A stretch of DNA of 64,000 bases from Microcyclospora pomicola. Taxonomy: Eukaryota; Ascomycota; Dothideomycetes; Capnodiales. The stretch spans positions 1-64,000 of the forward strand of contig NHNY01000014.1 in the NCBI GenBank assembly GCA_002786065.1, given 5' to 3'. The position numbers were made by a program, and so were the translations under genes. A model generated the notes under the pieces. It was given only the letters and a program-made list of their open reading frames with translations. It searched no databases and was not told where the DNA came from. This document shows, piece by piece, positions 1-10,568 of the stretch. Numbering within the stretch: position 1 is the first letter of the stretch; every line of letters begins with the position of its first letter.

Positions 1-485
1 ATAAGCGAGATCAGACTACTGATGTCTTGAAGATGTGGAGAATGCTTACTAGCGAGTTTCCAACTATTGCGAAGATGGCACAGGACATTCACTGTATTCC
101 TGCTTCTAGTGTTGGTGTTGAGAGAACGTTCAGTATTGCGCGACACCAGTCTCGTTACAACCGCAAGTACAGTGCAGTAACCTTTACTGCGCTTATGATG
201 ACACGCCATCGTCTTATAGCAGCAGCAGAGGATATCGACCAGGAGATGCAAAAGCTATTAGACGATCCTCTTACTCAGGATGATGTTCAGCAGGACTATA
301 CTGAAACACTCAAAGATCTTAACCAGATACTAGCGCACGACTGTATCAGCGACGACGAGGATGATCGTCGTGCTGCTGAACTCTCAAGCCACCTTACCCC
401 TTCGACTACCCAAACAAGAAGGACATCGCCATCAAGTTCCCAGCGCCGCGTCTCCCCACGTAGCTCAAGATACTCCCAAGATTAG
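1..485 (+). mobile_element. hAT-family DNA transposon, 3' end of transposase (partial)
   Basis: The reading frame is open from the left edge to a stop at 483-485, so the transposase is cut by the window boundary. The visible part is the hAT C-terminal dimerisation region: the block reading 'IPASSVGVERTFSIA' followed by a basic/hydrophobic stretch matches the conserved hAT core (P-x-S-S-x-x-x-E-R-x-F-S). A low-complexity acidic then Ser/Pro-rich tail follows. No internal stop is seen in this stretch, and unlike the tract to its right it lacks the TA-rich look of RIP, so it may be a recent or low-copy insertion. Whether the element is complete cannot be judged from here. The family call is firm; the subfamily is not determined. 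Confidence 0.85.
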
Positions 486-546
486 CTTTCATTGTGTAGA
501 GCGTATATAGCGTGAACACCGAGTCTTGCAGTTATCTTACAATAGT

Positions 547-638
547 GTGATTGGCAGTGTGATTGGCATTCTAAAGACCCTTAGTAAAGATTACAAGACC
601 AAAATCTTGACAGTTACGTGATTGGCAGGTGATTGGCA
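547..638. repeat. Subterminal direct repeats downstream of hAT transposase
   Basis: The 10-mer GTGATTGGCA occurs four times, starting at 547, 559, 618 and 629, in two pairs with spacings of 12 and 11 bp. Clustered short repeats close to the ends are typical binding sites for hAT transposases. Their place just after the transposase stop suggests the 3' terminal region of the same element. I could not identify the exact terminal inverted repeat or the 8-bp target duplication. Confidence 0.6.
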
Positions 639-722
639 GCGAAGCGCCGATTATGTAAGTGATCTGCACTATTTAGTGCCTAAACGGTTTTAGTCTATTC
701 TAAAGGAGGAATCATGGGGAAT

Positions 723-826
723 TTTTGGGGCAACCCAAAAATTGGGTTGCCCCAAAATAGTAGGAAGAACCCCAATTATAGTTTGGGGCGAATCCCCAAC
801 CCAACCCACTTCCTACGGGTTGGGGA
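723..826. repeat. Two adjacent foldback palindromes, possible element end
   Basis: A perfect inverted repeat has 16-bp arms at 723-738 and 742-757 separated by a 3-bp loop. A second one has 10-bp arms at 793-802 and 817-826. Both are built from the same G4/C4-plus-CAACCC vocabulary. They sit between the hAT remnant and the RIP-degraded tract and could be a MITE-like foldback element or the transposon terminus. No coding sequence is present between 486 and 840. Confidence 0.5.
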
Positions 827-839
827 ATCCCCTCCCCGT

Positions 840-3408
840 GGTGGCCTCTATACTAGATAGTAGGCTCGGGAGTTAGCTTAGGTCTTTGCCTATTACGGCC
901 TAAGCTCGATCTTTTCCTAATAGAATCGCGTGTCCCTAACGCGTCTATTCTCTATCGCGCGGTACTGTAGCTTAACTTCCTAAATGTTCTTTCGGAGAAA
1001 CAGGGGTACTAGTAGTCCCTCTAGCGTAATATATCCGTTATTAGAGAAGGTACTTCCGATTAGCGGACGTTCCGTAATAAAGGTCGTATAGTCGTAGTTC
1101 ACTTTAACTAACAGGTGTCTCTCTAGAACATACTTCGAATGTTCTCGATTATTCGGTTAAACTAATGTAGGTGTAAGAGTCGCTTACCTGCTACTTTAGG
1201 AAAGACTTCCTTATTCTGTTATATTAGATAGAGGATGATTTTCTTAGTTTCCTTAGCACAATTAATAGTTATCTTAAACATAGGTTTAGGTCGTTCTATT
1301 TCTTTACTATCGATTAAGAAATCGTCGTTATTATTAGAGAGGTTGTCCTCTGATGTCTCGGGTATACATTCCTGTACCGTCTTAGAGTCCGTATCTAGGA
1401 TTACCTAGGACCTAGTAGCGGTAAGGCGGTGTGTTGCTAGCTTAGATAGGAACTAACTAGCTTTCTCCTTAGCTAGCGCGTAAGTAAGGTAGGCATTATT
1501 AAAGTATACGGTCTAGGAGAGGCTGTTGTACGCATTTTCCTAGGCATCCTAATAGCCTCTACGACCCTATTAGGTTATAGCGAGTTGCTTCGTCTCTATA
1601 GCAGCGACTCGTCCTTTATCCTATTTAGGGCTCTTATACTCGTTAGCATAGTAGCCTATCTTATAGCAATTATAGCATTCCACTTTAGATTTATCCTTCT
1701 TAGGGCCGTCTCGTAGTCCTTTTTGCCCTTTCGATAGCTTCTTCTGTTACTATGTTATATTAACATACATAGGTTAGGGTCCCGAACCTTAGTAGTGTCC
1801 TAGGAAGTGCGGTTTCTTCTGCACCCCTATATTAGCTCGGGGAACAAATCTACCCTTCTTCTCTATTCGTCTTTCGTATTAATACTAATCGATATAGATA
1901 GCCTTCTAAAAGAACTCTTCTAGTTCTTTAGGCTAATCATCCTTAATAAGTTCGTCCTTTACGATATCCTTAAGCCTAATATAGAATTAATCCTTAACAA
2001 GCTCCGGCGTGTAGTCGAGCTTAGTAACTAAGGTTTAGAAGTTGGTTAAGTACTTTGTAACTAAAGTAGTCTAGACAAGGAGGCGTAAGTCTCGTTTAGC
2101 CTCTCGTTTCTTATTATAGTTCTTAAAGGCTCCTTATATCCTAGTCTAGAGAGAATTAGGTCTAGCGAACACAGCCTAGGTAGACAGTTTCGTATTGCCT
2201 AAGTTCTTATAGTCTAGGAAGTCCGCTAGGTAGGGCTCGATCTACTCGAAGGTAGCCCCCCTAAGGTAGGAAACTATAAACAGCATCCTGCTACGATTAG
2301 TTAGGAACTGTTCTACGTTTACTGCGATGTATAAGTTATACTAGGTCTTAAAGACTTTTAGCTATAACCTGTTACTCTTAAACTAATCCGGAGTGTTGAC
2401 TTTAGTAATCCGGGCAGAGGTTCCGTTAGTCGGTGCCCCGACAGCGGACTATGCGTAGATAGACATCTCGACGTTGTTAATCTAAGTAGTTACAGCTTAG
2501 TCGTTAACTATAGGTCGAGTAATCTCTTTAAGGTTAGGAGAGTTAGAGTCTGTACTGTCGTAGGAAGCGTCTAAAGAGTCGTCTTCCGATCCGGCGTAAT
2601 AGATAGATATAGTTTCGAATAGAGGGGTACTAGTTATAGACTAGCTCTATCTTATAAGTCCGTATAAGGCGGTGCTTAAAGTGTTATAAAGGTAGGTCGG
2701 CGGAGCCGAGATTTAGTGTACAGGAGTTTTACATAAGACAAGTTAAGAGAAGGGGTTAGCAATAGTTAAGGCAATTAGTAACCTAGAGTATAGATTATAA
2801 TATAAATTAAGTACGAACTCCTAACTATCTATAAAAGATTACTCGTTATATATAAAGGAGATTCGTGTAATCAGTTAACGCTAACGCGTAAGTCGGTCTA
2901 ATTAGGTTATAGATTAGACCGATTCTTATACCTAATTAGACTAATCGCGGGTTAGGCCGCGCTGATCGGCTCGAGTACGTGCCTTTACTACACGTACTAT
3001 GTCACCCTAGCTTCTTAGGGTTAGCTATGTAACAGCGACCTTCTATAACTACTTCCTTTTATAAAGGACACGTCTAATTATATCCTCTAACGCTTTAACC
3101 TTAAACTCGTTATATAGCGTAATAGCTACCTCGTCGTAGTATATAGTAGGTCGCTCGTTAAGGAAGGAAAGGATCTACTAGTAGATTAACTAGTTAGCTT
3201 ACTAGTAAAATGGCTGTTAAGTAACTATAACTAGTACCTCTTTATACTCTACTATAAGGGTTGCTAGCCTACTACGCTTAACGATTAACAGCATCGTATA
3301 GTTGGTAGTTAATCTGTAATACAATCGCTATCGTTAGATAGTCCTTTTAGTAGCTCTAGTACGATTGGCAATAGTCTTATTATTAAGGTCTATATCCTCG
3401 AAAAGGGC
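840..3408 (-). mobile_element. Old Gypsy-type LTR retrotransposon remnant (gag part), RIP-degraded
   Basis: This is a TA-rich tract with no usable open frame. On the minus strand, weak gag-like similarity can be read around 1,400-2,700, including a decayed CCHC zinc-knuckle near 1,650-1,700. The gag-like part resembles that of the neighbouring chromovirus but is clearly diverged, so it is a different, probably older family. It is broken very many times and looks truncated; the 5' end would lie to the right (about 2,750-3,400), but I cannot prove an LTR there. The orientation is opposite to the element at 3414-9987. Both ends are approximate. Confidence 0.5.
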
Positions 3409-3413
3409 CTATA
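3409..3413. repeat. Target-site duplication, left copy
   Basis: CTATA lies directly before the 5' LTR and is repeated directly after the 3' LTR at 9988-9992. This is the 5-bp duplication expected for Gypsy integrases and proves both element boundaries. Confidence 0.9.
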
Positions 3414-3737
3414 TGTTACGGGCACGTACGTGCACGACCTACGCCTAGCCGCCCGCACTAATAGGCAGCACCCGCTAATACAGCTTACTCTAGTAAGAGT
3501 AAGTACATCCTAGTACATCTTACTTGCTTACTCGTAAACGAGTAAGCTTACGAATGCTTACGGTAAGTATCTACGATTCTCCTATGTATATAGCGTAGCT
3601 AGTTTTATTAGTTAGAATCGTGTACAACTCATTGTTTAACCTTAGTAATTAGAATACAAGATCTCCTACCTCGCTAGCTTTAACCGTCCTCTATTCAGAA
3701 TATCTAATAAGAGCCTCTACCCTAGACGCCCTTAACA
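3414..3737 (+). repeat. 5' LTR of the chromovirus fossil
   Basis: This 324-bp sequence begins TGTTAC and ends TTAACA. It aligns without gaps to 9664-9987. About 23 positions differ and all differences are C/T or G/A transitions. Confidence 0.95.
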
Positions 3738-6700
3738 ACTTTGTACACCCTTAAGATAAGTAATAACCGAAGCATTCGTAGGACTCCCGCTCCTAGCGAA
3801 GCAGGAAGCTCGTAGCGCTACCGACTAACGACTACCTCGTCCGATATAACTATAACTAATGCCCCTAACATAGGTAACGCCCTTAAGTTACTCGTCGCTA
3901 AACCCGACCTCTACTATAGAGACCGCGACAAGCTTAAAGACTTTATTAACTAGATGTCGATGTACTTTAGATTTAACCGTGTAGACGAACGACAGTAATC
4001 CCTGTTCGCTACTACGTTTCTCTATAGAAGGGCCTAACACTTCGTTAAACCCTACTTAACTTAACACCTTACAGGTAACGACGACGACTAGGATATAGTC
4101 TAAATGTTCTCAACATTCGCCGGTTTTAAAGACAAGATACGAACCGTATTCGGCATCAGCAACGAATAGGCTAATACTATACGAATGATCTAAGTCCTGA
4201 CTTAGAAGACTTTAGCCGCCGACTATGCTACTAAGTTCTAGGAGTATAGACAGATTACTAGATAGGACGACGATGCCCTAATTGTGATGTATAAGAGAGG
4301 ACTAAAAGATTCGGTAAAAGACGAACTTATGCGTATCCCTGTACAACCTAGTACGTTAACAGGAATAATCGAGCGCACGATCACCTTTAACGATAGACTG
4401 TACAAAAGAAGTATAGAGAGAGGATGTAGACTAAGAGGATCTAGTACGCTAAGGACCCCTTATTTCAACAAGAACGCTAGATGTTCTAACTATAGCTACT
4501 ATAGTAATCTAATAGACCTTAGTGCTACTACTCCGATTCGACGTAAAGGCGCTAGACCTAAGAAAGGGTTTAAGAGTAACAACGTAGGAAAACTGACTTG
4601 CTACGCCTATAGTAAAGAAGGCTATATAGTAAGGGACTATCGCTCGAAGGGGCAATAGGGGAATGTATAACCCCGACAGTTTAATACTATTACACAAAAG
4701 GTACAATTTAATACTATAATCCCTGTAATTAAGAAAGAAAGCGATAAGGAATAGTAACAGGAACAACCTTACTGTAGTAGCTAAGTCTAGGCTGTCTGCA
4801 AGAAAGACGACTGCTAGGAACACTACGAGATAAAGGTATTGTTCGAAATATTCCCGAACGAGACAAACTAACAGGAGGTTTGCAATAACGTACTAGACTT
4901 TATCGAAAGCCTCTAGGATGAACTAACTAAGCTTTTAGAGCTACTAAGAGGAGGACTGACTAACGAGATCCGAAACGATATCACCTTATGTAGCTACTTA
5001 ATTACTAGAAACTAGTATGTCATCGATACTATTAACGACCTTAGGATAAATAAGCTAGTCACCTTCGCTACCGCGACGGTACTCTATAAAGACGACAACG
5101 CTTTTATTAGCTACAATAATAGAGCCTTCGTAGATAAAGAAGTACTAGAAAGCAATGACGAGGACGACTTAGATAAGTACGAGAGTGACAAAGAAAGTAA
5201 TAGAGACAACAGATTCCTAATATTCCGTATCTACACCGCTACTAAAATTAAGAAACTCGTCTTACTTATAGCTGAATCCGCTAATCAGATTATGCCGATC
5301 GTAGGAGGGAGGAGATTCCTTAACCTATAGAAGTTCGACTAAATACTACTCAACTTTAGGAGGAAGGTTTAGAGCATATAACAAGTGCCGATAATTCTGA
5401 ACTTTAAAGCCTTTATCTAGGAATTCCTACTAATTAGCAGTACCTTCTAACGAGACGGAAGTTACGAAGTAAACGGATTCAGGGTTACTAAGGAAATAAG
5501 AGCTGCTACTACTAGGCTTAAGGAAGCATATAAGCTTATAGAAGAAGACTAACGAAAAGCTAAGCAAGCTAGTAGAACATCGTTCGAAGAAGCACGTAAG
5601 TAGGACCTCGCTCGCGAAGCTTACTATCAAAGAACAGGACAATTTATTTCGCTACTACTATTACTCTACTAGGGAAAAGGGAAAGCTCCTACTTAGGAAG
5701 TTATAGCAGGGAGCTTAACAACATAAAAACTTTAAAGTTAGTAGTTTTTCGCACAATAGTTACTGTATAGGGACGTACTACTATAGCTATAATAGACTCT
5801 AGCGCGGGTAGAAACTTCGTTTCTAGCAGTTTTATAAAACGTTAAAGGATCGCTACTAATAACAAAGGAAACGTAGGATACCTAGTAATCGCTATAGACA
5901 GCTTATTACTACCTAGCGTAAGTAAGGAGACAGTACCCTTACAAATGATCGTTTAGAAGCACTAGGAGGAAATTATATTCGACGTTATCGATATAACTAA
6001 TTATAACATCGTACTTAGTATGCCTTAGCTAAAACGACACAATCCGACTATTCTATAGACGTTAGGAATAATTAGATTTAAGTAGTGCGGTTACGTAAAC
6101 CGCGCTTACCCTACGTAGCGACAGAGTACGCTAGTAGATAAGATAAGGGAGTTTAATACAGTAGAAGACTAGAACCTATAGTCGTAACGATAGACTAACA
6201 AAATAGATCTACAACTACAATAGGCACGACAGTAGGATAATATCGATAAGCGATAGGATAGACTATAGGACAACGCCAGCTAACCGAACGTTAGTATAAT
6301 AAAGGAGAATCACGAACCTTCTAAAATCCCTAGAGAGTACTAACAATTTGAGCAGCTCTTTTAGGAAGAGGAATCGTTAAAGACGTTACCTAAACACTAG
6401 CTATAAAATTACAAAATACTACTTAAACTAGAGAAGTAACCTACGTATAGTCTACTCTATACTTGTTCTACGAAAGAGCTTTACACTATTAAAGAGTATC
6501 TAGACAAGTACTTAGTACGAGGATAGATTAGGAAATCGACATCCCCTATAGGATACCCTATAATATTCGTTCTAAAGAAAAACAGGAAATTACGAATAGT
6601 TATCGACTACCGAAAACTTAACGAAATCACGATTAAGAACAGATATCTACTGCTAAATATAGAAGAACTATAGACATAGTTCTCTAGAGCAAAATAGTAT

Positions 6701-9663
6701 ACGGCTATCGACTTATAGGAAGCCTACTATCTTGTACGTATAGCTAAGGGAGAAGAATAGAAGACAGCGTTTAAAACACGCTACGGACTCTACAAATACC
6801 TTGTTATGCCTTTCGGATTGACTAACGTACTAGCGTCAATACAAGAACTTATTAACGACACACTTAGAGAGTACCTCGACGTGTTTGTAGTTACGTATCT
6901 TAACGACATTATAGTCTATACTAACAGTACACTCGAACAACATAAGGAACATGTTAAGAAAGTATTCGCAAAGCTCGCTTCTCGGAACCTTAAAGTTAGC
7001 ATCGACAAATGTGAATTCTATAAAAAGGAAGTCAAATTCCTTAGATTTATTATTAGAGTAAACAGCATTAAACTAGACCTAGATAAGATCAAGTCTATTA
7101 AAGAATAGCCTACGCCTAGCAACGTTAAGGAAATACAATCGTTCCTAGGACTAGCTAATTACAACTAGAAATTCATTAAAGACTACTCGAAGATCGCGAT
7201 ACTACTTACCGAACTTACCTAAAAGGACAAGCCTTTTAAATAGGAAGCACAGTAAGAATTAGCATTTAAAGTACTAAAGAAAGCCTGTACAGAACAACCT
7301 ATACTACGGATATTTAACACGATGAAACTAATTTAACTCGAAACCGATGTATTAGACATAGCTATAGGCGCCTGTCTTATATAGACAACTAATAGCAAAC
7401 GACACCCGATAGCATACTTCTTAAAGAAGATATTACTAGCGGAATAGAACTACGATATCTACGATAAGGAACTTCTTGCGATTGTCGTAGCCCTATAATA
7501 CTAGAGGATTTACGCTGAAGGAGCTCTATAGCTTACGATCTACTCCGATTACAAGAACCTACTATACTTTACAACTACTAAGGTCTTAAATCGAAGGCAG
7601 ACCCGTTAGTCGGAACTCTTAGGACAGTATAAGTTCACTATCTAGTATATACTAGGTAAGGACAATAGCAGAGCGGACGTACTTAGCCGAAGGAGTAACT
7701 ATATAAGTTAGAAAGAAAACATAGAACAACAGATTCTTTAGATAAACGCTAACGGAAGTCTTAGTAGCTACGCTTAGGAATTCAACGCGATTCTACGTAT
7801 AGCACAAGACACTAAAGAACAGTTCCTAATATCGAAAGGAAAATATAAAATTACATCTCTAGACAAGATACTAAAGTGTATCTAACGACATTACGCGGAC
7901 CCTCTACAAGGACACCCTAGTATTACTCGTACTATAGAAGGAATACAACGACACTTCGTATTCAAACACATAAGAAAACATATTAAAAAATACATTAAAA
8001 AATGTGTAGAATGTTAATAAGACAAATCATTACGACACGCTAAATATAGGGGAATACAATTTAGGCTACTACTAGCTAAACTATAGTTAGAGGTTATAAT
8101 AGACTTTATTGTCAAACTACTAAAGTCTAAAGACGGAACCTTTAGAGTAACTTACGACTTAATACTAGTTATTGTCGACAGACTTACAAAGTACTTACAC
8201 TTCATTCCCTATTAAGAATCTATAACTGCGGTGCAATTCGCATTCCTCGTTATCGACAGACTAGTACAATTGTATAGCATTCCTCGTATAATTATTACCG
8301 ATTAAGGGACATTATTTACGTTAAACTATTAGAGAACTTTGATAGCATAACTTAGAATACGACATAAATTGTCTACTATGTTTCACCCTACGACAGATAG
8401 ATAAACAGAACAAATAAATCAAAGCCTAGAAACATATATACGATATTATGTTAACTATAACTAAGATAATTAGGTAAGCTTATTACCTTTAGCGCAACTT
8501 GTACTAAACGACAGTGTTTTAGAAACAACTAAGGTATTACCGTTCTATACAAATTACAGGAAATTACTAAACAGTTTTACGACTAGACTCGACAGACCGT
8601 TAGTAGCTTAGGCTATTACTACTATCGACAAGTTAAAAGATGTTTTTACAAATGCTTAGCAAAACATTGTCAAATTACAAAGGGCGATAACATCTCGACT
8701 TAATAAGAAGATTAAGAACATACCTTGGCTTAAAAAGGGGGATAAAGTGTACCTTCTTATAAAAAACTTTAAGACAAATAGACTATTAAAGAACCTTAAC
8801 GCAGTTAAAGTCGGTCTATTCTTAATTAAAGAAGTATAAGGACCTGTTAACTACCTCCTTAAACTACCTAAAGATATAGGACGAATTCACCCTATATTCT
8901 ATATATCCCTACTCGAACTAGTAGACCTAGAAACGCTATTATAAACGACCTTCTATTACTAAACCGATACAGACGAATACGTTATCGAGAAAATCCTAAA
9001 GAAACAAGGTTAGCGATACCTAGTTAAATAGGAAGGATACCCGGAATCAGAAAATACCTAGGAACTAAGAGAAAACCTTACGAATTACTAGAGCCTCCTA
9101 CGACAATTTTACTAGCGTCTAATACTAAATTGATAAGATCTAGCGATTCCTATACCGCTAGCGACACTGTAGAACTAATTGTAGCAGCAGGACAATCTTC
9201 TACGAGATCTAATTTACTAGACTCCTCTATTTCTGTAGTAAGATAGAGAGCCTTCTTTTTCGCTCTCTTATCTACCTAACGAAGCAGTTTCTTTTTACGT
9301 AACAACCGCGCTATAACTTTTAACAACTCTTCCTTATCTTCGTCGATTTCTCTTTAGAGCTAATCCTATGTTCTATTAAGCGATAACTAGGACATATTAA
9401 TATAAGGGCGACCGATTCGAACACATTCGGAACATTTCAGTCTTACGCGACCTTCTATAATAATATACTTATAGCTGTTAAGGAAATAGCGATTGTAAGC
9501 AAATTCTGCTAGATAGCCGTGTTTAGCAATTTCGGATATAAGGCGGAGACGGTTTGTAGAGGAAGAGGACGATATCGCTACCCTACTTATAAAGAGGGAC
9601 ATATATAGTTATAAAGTAATTACTACGTAACTACTAGGACATTAGTCTAAGTAGGGGGATAGT

Positions 9664-9987
9664 TGTTATAGGTACGTACGTACACGACCTACGCCTAGCC
9701 GCCTGTACTAATAGGTAGCACCCGCTAATATAGCTTACTCTAGTAAGAGTAAGCACATCCTAGTACATCTTACTTACTTACTTATAAACAAGTAAGCTTA
9801 CGAATACTTATAGTAAGCATCTACGATTCTCCTATATATATAGCGTAGCTAGTTTTATTAGTTAGAATCGTATATAACTCATTGTTCAACCTTAGTAATT
9901 AGAATACAAGATCTCCTACCTCGCTAGCTTTAACCGTCCTCTATTTAGAATATCTAATAAGAGCCTCTGCCCTAGACGCCCTTAACA
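9664..9987 (+). repeat. 3' LTR of the chromovirus fossil
   Basis: This 324-bp copy of the 5' LTR begins TGTTAT, ends TTAACA, and is preceded by a G-rich polypurine stretch at 9651-9660. It is more TA-rich than the 5' copy. Confidence 0.95.
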
Positions 9988-9992
9988 CTATA
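9988..9992. repeat. Target-site duplication, right copy
   Basis: CTATA follows the terminal CA of the 3' LTR and matches 3409-3413 exactly. Confidence 0.9.
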
Positions 9993-10568
9993 CTTAAGCT
10001 TTTACGTGCGCTAGCAATGGCCGTATAGTTGCTAACCTTGATCGTCACTAACACCTCGAAGGAGAAAAATTGAGGCTTCAAATTGAGATATATATGAAGA
10101 CTATAGACTGGATGGCGGGTGTGCAACCCGCGATTATAGTAAGGTTGTCACCAAAATCTCAGGATCCGGACCCTCGGAGGTGTCGGCTTCGCCGCACCTC
10201 CGACGACAAGCATTTCGCAGATGGTAGTAGTCCTATTCTACAACATGCCAAGCTGAACACATTGAAGGGGCAGTGTCCGCAAACAGAATGAGCTTATCAA
10301 ACGTTACAGACACGAGTTGTGTGTCAGGTACACTACAAGGCTGTATCGAATCGCAGCTCGACAAGGCAGCAATGCAGCTAGCCGGTGCCAACACCCTGTG
10401 TCAGGCCGTGACTCCTCCAGCCTTGCAACCATGATGCGGAATATTTATTCAACGACACCTTGTAGTCGCAAATGTGTACATCACCCAGTCTGTGTCTCAC
10501 CAAGCTCAAGAGAACTAAATGCGTGATTGGAAGCATCTCATCACCATCACAAGTTAACTTGGCCCGTG
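9993..10568. other. Boundary between RIP tract and genic DNA; RBR gene upstream region
   Basis: The TA-rich RIP texture fades at about 10,060. Beyond it base composition is like the genes to the right. No gene is supported here. The short open frames at 10070-10526 lack conserved content. Two hairpins are present (10115-10131 and 10174-10203). The remainder is presumably the promoter and 5' UTR of the RBR ligase gene. Confidence 0.5.
10174..10203. repeat. Perfect-stem hairpin
   Basis: The arms TCGGAGGTG (10174-10182) and CACCTCCGA (10195-10203) pair perfectly. An inner CGGC/GCCG pair surrounds a TTC loop. The GC-rich stem stands out beside the TA-rich tract. It could be a small mobile hairpin or a transcript structure; no poly-T suggests a terminator. 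Confidence 0.5.

Larger units (their letters stand above)
3414..9987 (+). mobile_element. Gypsy-type chromovirus LTR retrotransposon, full-length fossil, RIP-degraded
   Basis: The element is 6,574 bp, bounded by 324-bp LTRs beginning TG and ending CA and flanked by a 5-bp target duplication. Decayed parts can be recognised in the order expected for Gypsy elements: gag with zinc knuckle (about 4,280-4,660), protease (about 5,790), reverse transcriptase (about 6,550-7,110, including a short open stretch at 6806-7108), RNase H (about 7,330-7,700), integrase (about 7,870-8,700) and a C-terminal chromodomain (about 8,970-9,110), hence chromovirus. A purine-rich tract (9651-9660) precedes the 3' LTR. 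The coding region is broken well over fifty times, in the way RIP is known to act, so it is a dead copy although structurally complete. The LTRs differ at about 23 of 324 sites, all transitions. RIP inflates this figure, so the insertion is probably fairly young but cannot be dated by a neutral clock. Confidence 0.95.

Noticed and set aside
4509-5642. Minus-strand open frames inside the chromovirus
   Set aside because: They run antisense to recognisable Gypsy parts and have no conserved content; they are by-products of the TA-rich composition.
840-10060. Very frequent TAG codons, as if the region used a different genetic code
   Set aside because: The TAG excess is the expected result of RIP on CAG and TGG codons in a repeat. 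The non-repeat genes use normal stops.
10527-10568. Upstream extension of the RBR frame with four histidines in a row
   Set aside because: The extension begins at a TTG codon, not an ATG. The ATG at 10569 is the first usable start.
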